This document shows positions 1-13,036 of a stretch of DNA of 64,000 nt, piece by piece. The stretch covers positions 187,309,449 through 187,373,448 of the forward strand of contig NC_081411.1 in the NCBI RefSeq assembly GCF_030272615.1. The letters run 5' to 3'. A model generated the notes under the pieces. That model saw only the letters and a list, made by a program, of their open reading frames with translations, was not told where the DNA came from and did not search any database. Both the position numbers and the translations under genes were made by a program. Within the stretch, counting starts at the first letter, position 1. Every line of letters begins with the position of its first letter. The stretch is from Cryptomeria japonica (Eukaryota > Streptophyta > Pinopsida > Cupressales > Cupressaceae).

Positions 1-739
1 ATAGGACAAGGGGAATCAGAATATTCAAATGCTTTCAGCTAATTTCATTCATCAGATTGATTCATAGACTTGATATTAGATAAAAATAAGAGAAAGGAAT
101 CCAATACATGAACATATAAATATCCCAACATAAATCTTTTATATATAAAAACACACAGGTTTCAAAAGCTGTATCAGAAATTCCATTCCATTCAAAGATG
201 GAGTATTTCACTGAAATTAACAAATAAAACAGTCTGCTATCGTTTACACTTCCCACAATTCCTAAAAAAAAACTCTTCTATTGTTTCCAAAATCACAGTT
301 TCAGAACCCCTTTCTTTTCTTTTTTTCTCATATATATAGTCTCTCTCTTTCTTTAAAGAGACTTTTATTTATCAATAACTGATTCTTGAAAAGATAATTA
401 ATCAATCTTTTCTTTTATCTTTTATCCTTTTCCTGATAACTTTTTTTGTTTTAAATCTTCAAATCTTTTTATCTCAAAATTTTTATAGACTTGTACTCAG
501 AGATAAATAACTTTTTATTGAGATAATATTTGTCTGATCGCTCCAGTGAGAATTTAGAAAACTACGTTTTCCAAATTATATTAAAATTTCAACACGATCC
601 AACGGTTCAATTGAAAGTTATGCCCCTTGCACTGAGACTGATTTTTTTTGTCTCAGAAAATCCATGGTTCCAGATTACATTGAAAATTACAAACATTAAA
701 CATGCCAATATTATTGGATTTTGAATTTGCTGAAATTTT
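1..739. other. Unassigned AT-rich sequence
   Basis: AT-rich sequence with T-rich runs around 300-440. No reading frame resembling a known protein, no LTR end and no RNA gene was seen on either strand. Confidence 0.5.
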
Positions 740-1105
740 GAAGTCACACACTTTGAACCTGCATCTGATGAATCTCTGAACTCTGAATTTGAACCTTTGA
801 AATTGAACTTTGAACCTTGAACCTGTGTGCTTGAACCCGCGGGCTTGAACTAAAGAAGGTTCAAGTTCAAGTTCAAAGACCAAAAATTACAATGAACCCG
901 AAATTTGAACCGCTTGAACCTTTTGAACCACTTGAACCTTGAACCTGTGGGGTTCAATCAGAAGGTTCAAAACACAAACTGCACCCACATTATATTTGAT
1001 TTATCACTTTGTTTTCATATTTGGCTGCGTGTTGAACCTTGAACCTTTTGAACCTTTTGAACTGCTTGAACCTAAGGAGGTTCAAGGTTCAAGTTCAATG
1101 ATAAT
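740..1105. repeat. TTGAACC minisatellite-like array
   Basis: The heptamer TTGAACC or a one-base variant recurs roughly fifteen times, densest at 780-850 and 890-1075. The inverted form GGTTCAA occurs several times, for example near 857 and 1078. Spacing is irregular, so this is a degenerate array rather than a clean tandem repeat. Direct and inverted copies next to each other could form small hairpins. No coding function is implied. Confidence 0.75.
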
Positions 1106-1954
1106 TGTTCCTTTGGGCTGCCATAGAAAAACTTTCATAACTTTTTAGTGAAAACTCAATTTCTTGTGAAATTTTAACCATAGAATAAATGAACCAAGTA
1201 AAGCATAACCCAGAAATAATTTAGCATATGAAACATAAGACTTGAGATTTAATTATTTGGACATATGGGTAACTTGAATATTAAAGAATTAAAATCTCTA
1301 AGTTGATATGGAGTTTGGCCACAAAAACTTTAGCATTAAAACATTAAAAATAACTGATTTTTAGCTAATCATGAGGCTTTAGGAACAATAAAAAAATATA
1401 GGGCTAACAACGTGTACAACAATCAACGAGGATCACCAACACAAATAGGACATGATCTAGAAACATCCACAAGAATCATAAATTAACACAACAACAATCG
1501 CTCCATCATGACTTACTAGAATCTTCATCATCATTATACTGAACTTCAAGAAAACTAACTCAACTGACTGTCAAACTGAAAGATATGCTTGTGAACATTC
1601 AAATCATGATCCATTTGAATTGAGGACACAACAGAACATCCCAAACACTCTGTCAAATCCACAAACAAAGATATTACAATTTCGGAGCAAAATCCAGAAC
1701 ATTGAACAACAAAAAAGCCAACTGCAGTACCAGATCTCATAATTTGATCAAATCATTATGCAAACCATTGAAACTTATACTAAATCAACCAAAGATACTT
1801 ATCTCAAAACCTTTTAATCCATTTCAACCGAACTGCAACACACTGGCCAAACCAACTTATTAAATCATACTACAACATTGAAACACATAGAGGAAAATGT
1901 TGATATTAATGACAACAACACATTCCAACAAACTTATCAACATTATCCAACAAA
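1106..1954. other. Unassigned sequence beside truncated LTR
   Basis: No recognisable coding region. The CA-rich part from about 1430 has the texture of a retroelement LTR or untranslated region but matches nothing else in the window by eye. Similarity to the 5' LTR of element F begins only near 1955, so F's 3' LTR is cut off here or joined to unrelated sequence. Confidence 0.4.
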
Positions 1955-2683
1955 AACCTTAGGATCACTACCACCAGTACCAAACAACACCATTACACAA
2001 CCATATTGATCATCTGCAACCAAACATAACCTCACACAAATCATGGTGAGATAAATCTTATTTTCAATCTAATTTCTTCTTTGTCTTTCTATATATTCCT
2101 CGTTACAATCATTCCTCATGTATACTGATCTCCAAAATAGAATTTTCAAGTCAACCAAGGAGATAAAGAAACATAATTCAAAATAGGTCTTCACTAAGCA
2201 TTCCCACAATGGAAAGGGATGATAGTTGGACCACACCACGATGCAACAACATGTTATCCAAACACTGCAATCACTAAAACAAAAAGGTAGAGCATCCAGG
2301 GTCAATTGGACCCAAAATGATCATATCCGAAACAACAACTCTGGAGCACACCAACACATGTCGAATCAGAATAACATAGATAAGTACATGAATAACATAA
2401 ATGCAAAGTCTTATCAATAGAATTGGGAATGTGGAGAAACGCGGAAGACTGCAACCTCTTGCAAAAAACATCAATGTTGCATAGACTTCTGGTGCAGAAC
2501 TTCCAGACCTCTAAAACATGAGAGTACTATCTCAAGGCAATATCCAATAACATATCAACACATCTACAATGTATCAATAATGTGGAGCAAAACCAAATGC
2601 TGAAACACAAAATTAGTACATCGACACCAATGATAATAAATGACAACCATACTGACACATTAAACATATTCACATTTGCAACA
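1955..2683 (-). repeat. 3' LTR of element F (partial)
   Basis: Long similarity to 6385-7115 (for example the stretches around 2200-2300 and 6640-6740) identifies this as the second LTR copy. On the minus strand it starts TGTTGCAAATGTG directly after the polypurine tract. The LTR 3' end, equivalent to about 5984-6380, is missing. Confidence 0.75.
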
Positions 2684-2697
2684 ATCTCCCCCTTTGT
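2684..2697 (-). other. Polypurine tract of element F
   Basis: On the minus strand the tract CAAAGGGGGAGAT lies directly before the LTR start TGTTG, the standard position for plus-strand priming. More purine tracts read AGGGGGAG on the minus strand near 2762 and 2791. Confidence 0.75.
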
Positions 2698-2967
2698 CAT
2701 TGATGGAGACATTCATCAATGACAAACTCTCCAAAACTATCCAAACTTCTCCCAAAAACTTCTCCCCCTTAGAAAATTACTATGTCTCTCCCCCTTTAAC
2801 ACCAAAGACAAAGGTGAACACTAACTCAACTCAAAAACCACATAGCTCCCCCTAAGAGGAAGCCCCAATCATTAACTCAGACTAAAATATGCATGTAGTT
2901 CCCTAGATTATTGCACGACTAAATGAAATTAGTTCAAATTAGGAATGGGTATGACCCCCAACATCTA

Positions 2968-5955
2968 TCAGAGATACTCAAAAGTATCTTTGCACAAAGC
3001 CTTTGTAAAGATATCTACAACTTGCTCTTTTGTAGGTACATATTCAAGTTTCACTTCACTATCCATCACTTTTTCCCTTAAGAAATGATATCGAATAGAA
3101 ATATGATTTGTTTTGGATTGTAGTACTTGGTTCTTAGAGATATTTATTACTTTTTTATTGTCACACATGATTGAGATTGATTCATCAAACATCACACCAA
3201 TATCCTTCAATGTTTGTTTCATCCAAAGTACCTAAGTGCAACATAATGCAGTTGCAATACACTAAACTTTTGCAGTTGATAAAGATACAAAATCTTGCTT
3301 CTTACGTAACCATGCAACTAACTGAGAGCCAAGGAAAAATGCTCCACTACTAGTACTCTTTCGGTCAACAACACTTCCTACCCAATCTACATCAGTATAA
3401 TCTTTCAGAGTAAAGTCTAATCCTCTCAGCTATCACAATCCCATTTTTTTTGTTCCTTTCAAATATCTGAATATACTCTTTACTCCAATAATGTGAGATT
3501 CTTTCAATTCTTGCTAAAATATGGTTGCAAGACAAACAACATACATGATATCTAGTTTACTAGAGGTCAATTATAATAATCCTCCAATCATAGATCTATA
3601 TTTGATTGCATGAACTTTAGGAGATTTATCATCATTAGTCAACTTGCATCCGATAGTCATAGGAGTACATACTGTTGGCATTTTTGATGATGATGTTGTG
3701 ATTGTCATTGATGGACACACACTTGCTTTGAGATCACTTTTTGTATGTATAAGTTATGCTCAACCGGTATTTGTTCCAACCGGTATTGTGTATTATAGTC
3801 TTTAGAATATCAGTGTTTTGTAGAAAGTGTTTACCGATATCAAGTGGTATGAAGACCCAAGCGGTTCGAGGATCCCAAAGCAATACGAAAGAACAGAGCA
3901 GTTTCTATCATTTTTTCCTAGTCTTCATTTTGACAAATTGGTAATCGGTAAAATATGTGAACCGGTAATAGGTAAATGTATGAACCGGTATTACTCTGTG
4001 ATGAGTTACCAATCAGTATTATTTTTGTGATGAGTTATCATCCACCGACACTTTGGTGGTGATTTTGTGTCATGTTACCAAATGTGTCCAGATGCACTGA
4101 ACCTAGTAACTTTCAATGTAATCCTATTGGACTGACATGAAATCAGATTCCTTTATAAGGACATCATGTCTAGGGTTTTAGTGGTTGTTAGGGTTTTAGG
4201 TGGTTGATGAGGTTTTTGCATGTGCGATCACAGAAGAAGATTAGGTTTATGTGAAGAAACAAAGTGTAGAGATTTTGAAGATTGAAGTAATGCTGAAATG
4301 CATTAACAATGAGATATCAAGGATCTAACCAAGCATACTATGCTAGTATTTAGATCACTCACTTGTTGATTACTCACATCTTCGACAAGTTTGAAACCCT
4401 TAACCGGGTAGGCCTGGCAAAGCCTTTGTAAATCCTCTAACAAGGTGGTTCACAACTGTGGATCTGAAATCCTCTCACAAGGTAGTCTTTAATTGGACTT
4501 ATCTCCTAACAGAGATTGAGATTCCTAACAGGATCTGTTCTGGTGAAGAACATTGTATGACCTTAATCGGTCTGGTTACTATTATGCAGATAGTTACTTG
4601 TGAGTTTCATCTCACTGTGGTTTTTCCCATTTGGGTTTCCATGACAAAATCTCTTGTGTTATGGTGATTGTGCTTCTGTGGGTGAATGCCTTATTTGTTG
4701 TTTGGTTTGCATTTGTGTTAACTGGTTTGTTAGTAAAACTGTTATACCGGTTTACTGCTAAATTGTTTAAGTGTTTGAGTTCAGTATTTTTTGGTATACT
4801 AATTCACCCCCCCCTCTTAGTATTCATCACATATTGGTTTGGAATTCTCCAATCCAAACTTCTTCAATAGATCTCTAACATACTTTGACTGAGAAATGAA
4901 AATACATTTATTGTTTTGATTCACCAGCAATCAAAGAAAGAAATGTAACTCACCAATCATAGATATTTCAAATTCCTTTTGCATTGACTAGAAAACTTCT
5001 TGCACATGTCATCATCACCTTCAAAGATTATATCATCCACATACACAACAATAATTAGGATCTTACTTTTTTCAACTATAAAGTAAAGATTGTTGTCAAC
5101 ATACCCTTTTTGAAAACCTTGATTAAGTAGATACTTGCCTAACCTTCCATACCAAACTCTAGGTTCTTGTTTTAATCCATACAACACCTTCTTCAATCTA
5201 CAAACAACATTTGGATAATCTTATAACTTGAATCCTTCCAGTTGGTCAATGTAAACTTCTTTTAACTCTCTATTCAAAAATGTTGATTTTACATCTATTT
5301 GATAGACTTTAACATCGTTAAAGTTTACAAAAGCCAAAAACATACCGATAGCCTCCATTCTAGCAACAGGAGAATATGTCTCTTCAAAATCAATTCCTTC
5401 AACCTATGTGTATCCTTTGCATACCAACATTGCTTTGTTTCTTATTACATGACCATCTTCATCCAATTTAATCTGGAACACCCATTTTGTTCCAATAACA
5501 TTCTTATCTGTGGGTCTAGGGACTAGTTCCCAAGTCCGATTCTTCTCAATTTGTTCTAGCTCTTCCTTCATAGCCTTCATCCAGTTCTGATATTTATAAT
5601 CTTCTTTAACTATCTTAGGTTCAACTTTACAAAGTACACATAGTAGAACTTATTCTTCAACAACTTTACTTCTTGTAATAACTTCTCTATTTATGTCTCC
5701 TATAATTTGATTCTCAGAATGATTTTTGTACACATACCTTAGGGTTTTTGGTATAGTCGCAAGAGAAACCTAATTTTATTTTTGTTTGTCTTCATCTATG
5801 TTTTTATCTTCTTCTCCACAACTTTCCAAATCTTGTAACTTAGAGAAATCAAATATTCTTGTATCTTCACTCTCCAGAAAATATAGTCGGATCCTTCAAA
5901 AGTACGAATAGTGAATTTATGTGGCACTAGATCTCCTCGAGTGGTTAGCCTCACT
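2968..5955 (-). pseudogene. Element F pol remnant: copia RT and RNase H
   Basis: Reading the minus strand, a short gag-like start near 5930-5870 is followed by the copia RT domain. It shows the WKAM/EELEQIEKN-like entry (about 5570), FEETYSPVARMEAI (about 5390-5345), YGLKQ (about 5170) and the catalytic YVDD box (about 5040). The frame continues at 4835 and resumes below 3673 into RNase H. There the DVDW, KSTSSGAFFLG and SLSTAKV stretches lie at about 3400-3270, and the C-terminal DIFTKAL end at about 2995. Protease and integrase are absent. There are several frameshifts and stops. The 84-residue open stretch at 2968-3222 is the best preserved part. Confidence 0.85.
3673..4829 (+). repeat. 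Solo LTR J inside element F
   Basis: A 1,157-bp TG...CA unit starting TGTTGGCATTTTTG and ending with the C-run, CTCTTAG and CATCA typical of the copia LTRs elsewhere in this window. It is flanked by CATAC (3668-3672) and CATAT (4830-4834), a TSD with one change. Removing the unit and one TSD copy rejoins F's minus-strand frame cleanly across the RT/RNase H linker. With no internal region, it is a solo LTR left by LTR-LTR recombination. Confidence 0.85.
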
Positions 5956-5969
5956 TTCTAGGAACCAAA

Positions 5970-5981
5970 GCTCTAATACCA
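5970..5981 (-). other. Primer binding site of element F
   Basis: On the minus strand TGGTATTAGAGC, two bases after the LTR end. It differs by one base from TGGTATCAGAGC, the site complementary to initiator tRNA-Met used by most plant copia elements. Confidence 0.8.
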
Positions 5982-5983
5982 AT

Positions 5984-7115
5984 TGTTTAATATTCTATAC
6001 AATTGAGAGGGGGGGGGTGAATCAGTTGTAAATTTAAATTTATTTTACTTTTTCTATAAAAAAATATCCGGTAAACTAATCTCTAATTACTCAACCAAAA
6101 ATAGATATAAACATGAAAGAGCATACACATGAAACACCGGATATGATATGGAAAACCCAAGATGGGAAAAACAACAAAGAATGGTAGTTTTCAATATGAA
6201 AACACCTATTAGGGTGATACCAGTTAAGGTGATTTTTACAAAGATGGATCACTGCCAAAATCCTCACTGTAGGTGGGCTCACTACCTGGCTAAAACCACT
6301 AGAGAAAGAAAGAGATTTCACTACCCAAAAGAAGTAGAAAGAAAGAAAGAATCCACCACCAAAGCACACAATTGAATTGTCAAAAGAAACCTTAGGCTCA
6401 CTGCCACCAGTACTAAACAACATCATCACACAATCATACCGATCATCCACAACCAAACATAACCACACACAAATCAACAAGACATAGTTCTTTTCAATCC
6501 AATGTATTCTGTCTTTCTATATACTCCTCATTACAATAATTTCTCATTCAAACTAATCTTCAAAATAAAATTTTCAAGTCGGTTAAGGAGATAAAGAAAC
6601 ACAATTCAAAATAGGTCTTTACTAAGCATTCCTATGGTGGAAAGGAATGAGAAGTGGATCACACCACGATGCAACAACACGTTATCCAAATGTTGCAATC
6701 ACCAGAACAAAAAAGGTAGAGCATCTGGGGTCAACCGGATGTGAAACGATCATATCCAAAATGACAAATCTGGAGCTCACCAACACATGCCAAATCAGAA
6801 TAAAAAAGCTAAGTACATGAATAACATAAATGCAAATTCTTATAAACAGAACTAGAAATGCATAGAAACGCACAACACTGCAATCTCTACTAGAAAACAT
6901 CATTACTGCATAGACTTTCAGAGCACAACTTTCGGACCTCCAAAACACAAGAGTAATATCTCAAGGCAAGATCCAACAACATATCATGAACACATATACA
7001 ACATATCAATAATGCAAAGCAAAACCAAATGTTGAAGCACAAAATCAGTACGTTGACATCAATGACAATAAATGACAACCATACTGACACATCAAACATC
7101 TTCAAATTTCCAATA
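5984..7115 (-). repeat. 5' LTR of element F
   Basis: About 1,132 bp. The minus-strand start is degraded (TATTGGAAAT against TGTTGCAAAT in the other copy). It ends with the C-run and AAACA just before the primer site. It matches 1955-2683 over its 5' two thirds. Confidence 0.8.
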
Positions 7116-8720
7116 AAGAGGGGGGTGAATAAGCATATACTAAAACTTGACCAAATTAAATTATTCATTTTATTAAGACTTTCAAAACATCATTCATCAT
7201 ACATGCATGAAATAAAATATCTAAAACAATAAGTACATCCACACAAGAACACTACTATTTTTACATGAAAATCCCAAATTGGGAAAAACCACAATGAGAA
7301 TCACACTCACAATATATAAGAATTTTTTTTACAAATATTTAGGCCATAGGCCAAGGACCTCATTTCTCCAGACTTGCAGGCTAAGGTGCACAACCTTACG
7401 ACAAGATACAAAAAGAGTTGGCTAACTAAAGATCACTTCTTCAAAGCAAGATACAAAATATTTCTCTAGATACAATAAAGATAAGAGATTGAACTACAAG
7501 TAGAATCTACCAATATATGGATAATAGTTCATAACTTAATACTCATCTGATCCAACCTTTATTTTTGCATTGTACCACATATGTACCTTTGTATTACTTC
7601 ATATTAGCTTCACATATCACACATCACCTTAAACTTACATCATACTTTCACATCCATATTGGTCACCCACCTATCATTACTTAATTAATCTATCCTTTAT
7701 ATATCAATCAGATCTTCAATATCCTTTATTAGGCTGGCTTATAAAAATGTAGCATGTATATGCACCATCGACCCAAAATGATCTATAAAACACACACGGA
7801 AGATAAAAGAGACAATAAGATTCAAACCATGTCAACTGACCTTCTATTTGTCTCAAAAAAGGTTCTTCACTACACACCATGCAATTGCCTAGGACAAAAC
7901 ACATAGGATAGCTCATTCCAATCTATTTTACTCTTAATCTAGGCCAAAAAGATAATATTTTAAGACCACCACAAAAGAAAAATAACATGCTAGGGGATAT
8001 AAATCAATGATCCCCAAAACTGTTAGACTTAGCAAGTCAAGGACTACAAGACTTACCTCTATAATATCCTATACGCATTATCCCTAAACATAGACAAAAA
8101 TAGCTTTCATAATAAAATATCTATCCATTTGAAATATGAAGAGATTGATCTTCCATAATCATTCCTCTTGTATCCACACATCCATCTGATACATATTTGG
8201 TACAAGCATAAACCACTAGACAATGATACATTTTACCACAGCTGACACCTGAAATAGTTATATAGTTTTTGGATCAAATAGAAAGACATCAATCCTCTAA
8301 AAACATAACATACCATCAATATTTTCCATCCATAACACCTTTAGGTAGTTTCCACACATTCACACATCTATACACACTTACACCATAATGTCATCTCACT
8401 GTTGCTCTGCATAGCAATATGTCCACACACGGATTTGATGTGCACCTTTCTCATTCTAAACAAAGATAGCATAACACCTTGTTTCATCATCATAGGTATT
8501 TTTATTGACAAATTGCATATAATCTGTAAGATATTTATATACCTCTTCATTATATCACTTTTAGACCAACATCTAGACTACCAACAAGTTTGACACTCGT
8601 ATCAAAACTCAACTAGATTACTATTAGACCATACACCTGTACATCATATCACTTCCAGACCAACATCCGAACCACCAACAAGTTTGACATCAATGACAAC
8701 ATAAACTTATATGTGCAACA
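7116..8720 (-). repeat. 3' LTR of element G
   Basis: It matches 14030-15646 throughout, for example the GGCCATAGGCC stretch at about 7342 and about 14258. On the minus strand it starts TGTTGCACATATAAG after the polypurine tract. Its last bases are replaced by the inserted element F. Confidence 0.8.
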
Positions 8721-8735
8721 ATCTCCCCCTTTGTC
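8721..8735 (-). other. Polypurine tract of element G
   Basis: On the minus strand CAAAGGGGGAGAT directly precedes the LTR start. Further AGGGGGAG-type tracts lie upstream near 8772 and 8840. Confidence 0.75.
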
Positions 8736-8944
8736 ATTGATGGTAACACTTGCATATATACAAAAATACTTCTCCCCCTTTAACATCAAATACAAAGGGA
8801 AACCCTACTTGCCATATTATCTATATAAATTTATAACTCCCCCTATTAATAACAATTACTTACAAAATATACCTCAAAATAGAAAAAAATAGTTTGTATA
8901 CATGTACCTTCAAAAAATAGACTATCATGTAGTTGTCCATAAAA

Positions 8945-9740
8945 CTAGCACACTTCATGTTCTTTTATCGAGCAAAATATCATTGAATTGCTTCTTAAGT
9001 ACCATAAGAGAAGAATCCCATGAACAAATAGTAGTAGAAATAATTCTACTATGACACTCACACTAAAGATACAAATATTCTGCAATATTGAAAATATCGT
9101 GCAATCTTGCACACTTCCGTCTAACTTTTCAACATCTAAATGTAACCTGATAAAAGAAGACATTTGCAACTCCATTGCATCTTTAAGACCATAAAATTGT
9201 CTCATGTATTTATCTATTTAACTTTTTGTAGAGATAATTGTGAATGAGCTTCTTGAATCCTAGATCTCACAACACCATTACCATCTTTGTAGATATCAAA
9301 AGAATAGGCTAACTCAATGAGCTAAGACTTAATTGAGTCAATGTCTTCCTTAAAAAATTTAGTAGCAACTGGTTATCTCAAACAATAGTGGTATAACCAT
9401 GAAACATCATCAACAACCTTTCTAAAATTCTCCAAGTTGAGTTTGAGTTTCTAATGCACCCTTATACATTTATCTATCACCTTATTCACCAAGTTTACTT
9501 ATATACACGGTTGTTTTGAATCACTACTATCCACATCTTGTAAAGCCATACACTGAGTAAGAATCTCCACTAATACTTTTGGAAGCAAGTTAGCAACATT
9601 ATTAGAAACAAGGTTGTTTAGGAGTAGATATGTAACCAATGCTTGCTCAATAACCTCTTTATCATACTATAATAGATGAAAATGGAATCGCGTAGTATTA
9701 AGACCAAACTACACTTTCCTTCATACACAAAAGAAGCTAA
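8945..9740 (-). pseudogene. Element G, C-terminal ORF2 remnant
   Basis: By position this is the counterpart of the C-terminal, coiled-coil-rich end of ORF2 in elements B and C. Minus-strand frames here are short and interrupted; the longest is 86 residues at 9205-8945. Sequence similarity to B and C is weak by eye, so the assignment rests mainly on order within the element. Confidence 0.35.
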
Positions 9741-9779
9741 AGTAGTGATTCTCTTTGACTAACTCTTGTGAAAGAGAGT

Positions 9780-11132
9780 CAAGGAATACTTTTAGGGTTT
9801 TCTACTTCTTTGCTGCTATGAAAGGGAATGTGCAAAATATGAGAGGATGTGAAACTATGTAAAGAAGATGAATACAAGTGACTAAAATAGCGAAACAATA
9901 GACTGATAATCAATATAAATGAGACAACAAGTACATATATGGAAATGGAAATCTCATGTGCACTTGATACTAAGAATTGAGCCTGATTTGATAGGATTGG
10001 GGCATTGGACACTCTAGTCCTAGTGACCGAATTGAGCTACAAATTGGGAGTCTACAACCTAAGCTTGTTTAAGAACTGTCTGTCAAATCTGGAGCTGGTC
10101 TTAGGGGACTAGGGCATTGGGCGCCCTGGTCTTGGTGGACTAGGATGCTAGGCACTCTAGTTGACACACTTTTTGTTGAATTTTGTCTGGATACTCTGTC
10201 TCTGGGTCTTGAAGCTATTTTGATCTTCTCAGCTCCACTGGATACCCAAAACTGTACACAAGAAGGAAGGAAAGGGGGCTTGTGGATAAGGGTTTGCCTT
10301 AGGCAAAACCTTGGGTTTGAAATTAACCCTAATTGAAATAGAAATTGAACTTGAATTGAATTAGAAAAGCTTGCCTTTTGAGGGAAAGGTTGAAATGCTT
10401 GAATGTAAATGATTATACCTTCAATAGGTGATGCAATGTTCTTAGGATACGTCCTTCATGTGTTGATTTAATAACATGATATATCACATAAAAGACATCA
10501 TGAAATCATAATTGAAACATAAGTTGAAGATGTCTTGATGTATTTTGTTGCTCCTTGAATAAGATTTGCTCTTGAATTGATGATAATGTTTGCATAAAAT
10601 GTAACTATTGAAAAATGAATTGAGAGCGATACCCTATATAGGGATTTTATAATTAAAATCACCTTTCGGTCGATTTAGAATTGATACATTTTTGCACAAA
10701 GCGGGATTTGAACATATAATACTGCCAAATTAAGCTCTCAAAATTTGGGAAAAAAAAGGTCAGGACTAGAATGGTGGTTGCTCTGGTCCGGCTGATATTT
10801 TTACAATTTTCTAGGGATGCAAGATATCATGATTATAAAGTCAAATACAACACTGTAGGTCAATCAAAGGTGTTTAGATATGAAAAAATGTGTCATGAAG
10901 ATTGAAATTAGGACACTATTAGGATTAATAAAAATAAAATAAAAAGGGGCACACATAGGGTTAAGGGCCCAATTTTATAATATTTGAATTGGTGAGAAAG
11001 GACCTTAGATTTAATTAAATTAATAATTAAATACCTAAAGGAGCCTTATAAATGCAATGTGACATACTAAGGCGAGTGCTAACCTAAGCGTGGAATTGGA
11101 TAACCCTAATTAGAGGTGTACAATTTACGACA
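9780..11132. mobile_element. Probable LTR-type insertion in element G
   Basis: This stretch breaks G's ORF2 region and has no counterpart in B or C. Its right end, read on the minus strand, starts TGTCGTAAATTGTACACC at 11132, a start typical of plant gypsy LTRs. It contains short imperfect repeats of the form GGACTAGGGCATTGG at about 10000-10160. I could not find a matching TSD on the left (CTACA would be expected from 11133-11137), so the left edge is approximate and the class uncertain. Confidence 0.45.
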
Positions 11133-11139
11133 CTACACA

Positions 11140-12700
11140 TGCGTAGGTACCGTAAGGTTCAAACTACCAAGGTCCTTCAAACCATTGGGTCACCCAATTA
11201 GGTCAAGTACTTTGTCAACTTCAAGAGAAATTTCCCCAAAAGATGTAGGGGAAGCTATTATTTTTTCTTCTTTCTCAACATCTTCTTGTACAATAACCTT
11301 CTCCTATTCTCCTTCATCACTCTCCACAACTATAGTTTCTGCACTTTCCTTCTCAACTGGACTAATATGTTTAGATTTAAATAACTTAGGAACAAAGGAA
11401 GAGGCCTCTGTAGATGAAGTAGATGATTACCTAGTTCTTTTAACTTTTTAAATACTTCCTTTTGAAGTCATATTGACATCACCTTTTGTCTTTCCTATAC
11501 AATTTATGATGATTTCATCAAATGTACCAAATATTTCTTTACTTATATCCTTAGGAAACTTAAGAAGAATTTCTCCAATAGCCATACATTCATCCTTAGA
11601 TACTTCATAGGAGAGATTGGAGACCCATGAAGTTTGTGACACTACTACCTCCATGAAATAATAATCCTTATCCACCATGAGGGTAATCTCATTTCTATAT
11701 CAATCCACAACATTCAAAGGAATCCTATTTTTGATAAATCATTTCCTTCTAGAGATCCATGAACAACTTACAAGCTTTATTAGTATCATCCAACTTATCT
11801 AAATATTCTTTCATTTGAGCACCAACAGTCATGTCTTTTCTACAAACACGTTTTTCTTTCCAAGTAATGCATTTAGGAAATAGAATACCAAAAGAACAAT
11901 TAGAGATCGATATCGAAAGGGGTACTTTTCATCCCTAGTAATTTGAAGATTGTACAACAACTGATGCCTCAAGCATTCACACAAATCATAGTCCTTAGTC
12001 TCCTTTACCATTTGATAAGAAATATAAACTGCAGTTGAGGAGAAAGATCCTTCCTAATTTTTGAAATAAAATGCGTACAAAATTCTCATTGTTGCATACC
12101 TTACACCCATATCTATAATGCTATCAACTCAAAGAGCTCTCTTTTCAGATACAACCGCAATCATCTTATTCAATTCCTCATTCTTTACTGATTTCAAAAC
12201 AAGAACCTTTACAGTACAACACAAACAGATTACATCCCTTAGGGATTCTTTTGAAATCAAATATGGTTGATCCAACCACAATAAATCTTCATGTATTATG
12301 CTCAATACAACCCTTATTACTTCTTCAGAAAACACATGAAAATTGCTCCATGTATCCAACCCCATGTGCCCTAGATTGGCATATTCGGATTTAAGTCTTT
12401 ATGAATCATCAACTTGATGGGTTTTCCTAAAATCATTGATTTTGCTATGATCATATTCATCCAAAGGAACATGAATGTAATAGTGAATATCTTCCTTATG
12501 AAAAACTTTGGTGGGAACAAGAGAAAAAACAACAATAGGAACCTCCATTATGGGAATAAATGGATGAATCCTAAAACTAGGTCAAGGCTCATCAAGAATC
12601 CTAATAATTATAAAATTTTCCATTTGAGATATCATAATCTTAGAAATACCTTTGATCGAATGCAATGATATCTATTCTCCCCTTTCACATTCAACAACTC
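11140..12700 (-). pseudogene. Element G ORF2 remnant (unknown conserved protein)
   Basis: Three minus-strand stretches line up in order with ORF2 of elements B and C. At 12365-12129 a VIRVVLSIIHEDLLWLD-like stretch matches the VVHFVLSRVYGEFMWLD region. At 12011-11829 an MVKETKDYDLCECL / FRYRSLIVLLVFYFL stretch matches the MVKNN...DICEW / FGNLLVCLMLYF region. At 11678-11448 MEVVVSQTSWVSNLSYEV matches MEAVSSRTIWITKLGYEV. The region 11450-11200 holds a charged, low-complexity tail like the spacer after the basic stretch in B. Frameshifts and stops separate the pieces. Function unknown; no enzyme motif seen. Confidence 0.7.
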
Positions 12701-13036
12701 TACAATTGCAATTGCACAAAATGAACACAAGAAAACAATAAATATTCGTCACTTTAGGTTTTTCAAAAAGTTCCTCAAAAAGATGATACCTTGTACCACA
12801 AAAATCTTAATAAATGTTTCAGACCATTAAATCCATCTAGAAACCACCAGAACAAGCTTCTCAACTTCTTCCATGTTGAAGAAAATCAACATTTGAATTA
12901 TAAGGGGGTGCAAGAGATTCACATTAAGTTCTCTGACTAAACAAATGCTATTTGAATTAGTTTTTAGAAGAGGGGTCAACACCTATAGTAGGTGTAGATC
13001 CATCTTCAATTTTTCTCTACAAATTTATCTTCTAAT

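Larger units (their letters stand above)
1955..7115 (-). mobile_element. Element F: internally deleted Ty1/copia retrotransposon
   Basis: A minus-strand copia element. In its own 5'-3' order it has a 5' LTR (7115-5984), primer binding site (5981-5970), a short start of gag, RT and RNase H, a polypurine tract (about 2697-2684) and a partial 3' LTR (2683-1955). Protease and integrase are missing: the gag start near 5900 passes directly into the pre-RT region by about 5810. A solo LTR (3673-4829) interrupts the RT/RNase H region. F's 5' LTR abuts the C-rich end of element G's 3' LTR, so F inserted into G. No second TSD is available because F's 3' LTR is truncated. The element is dead. Confidence 0.8.
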
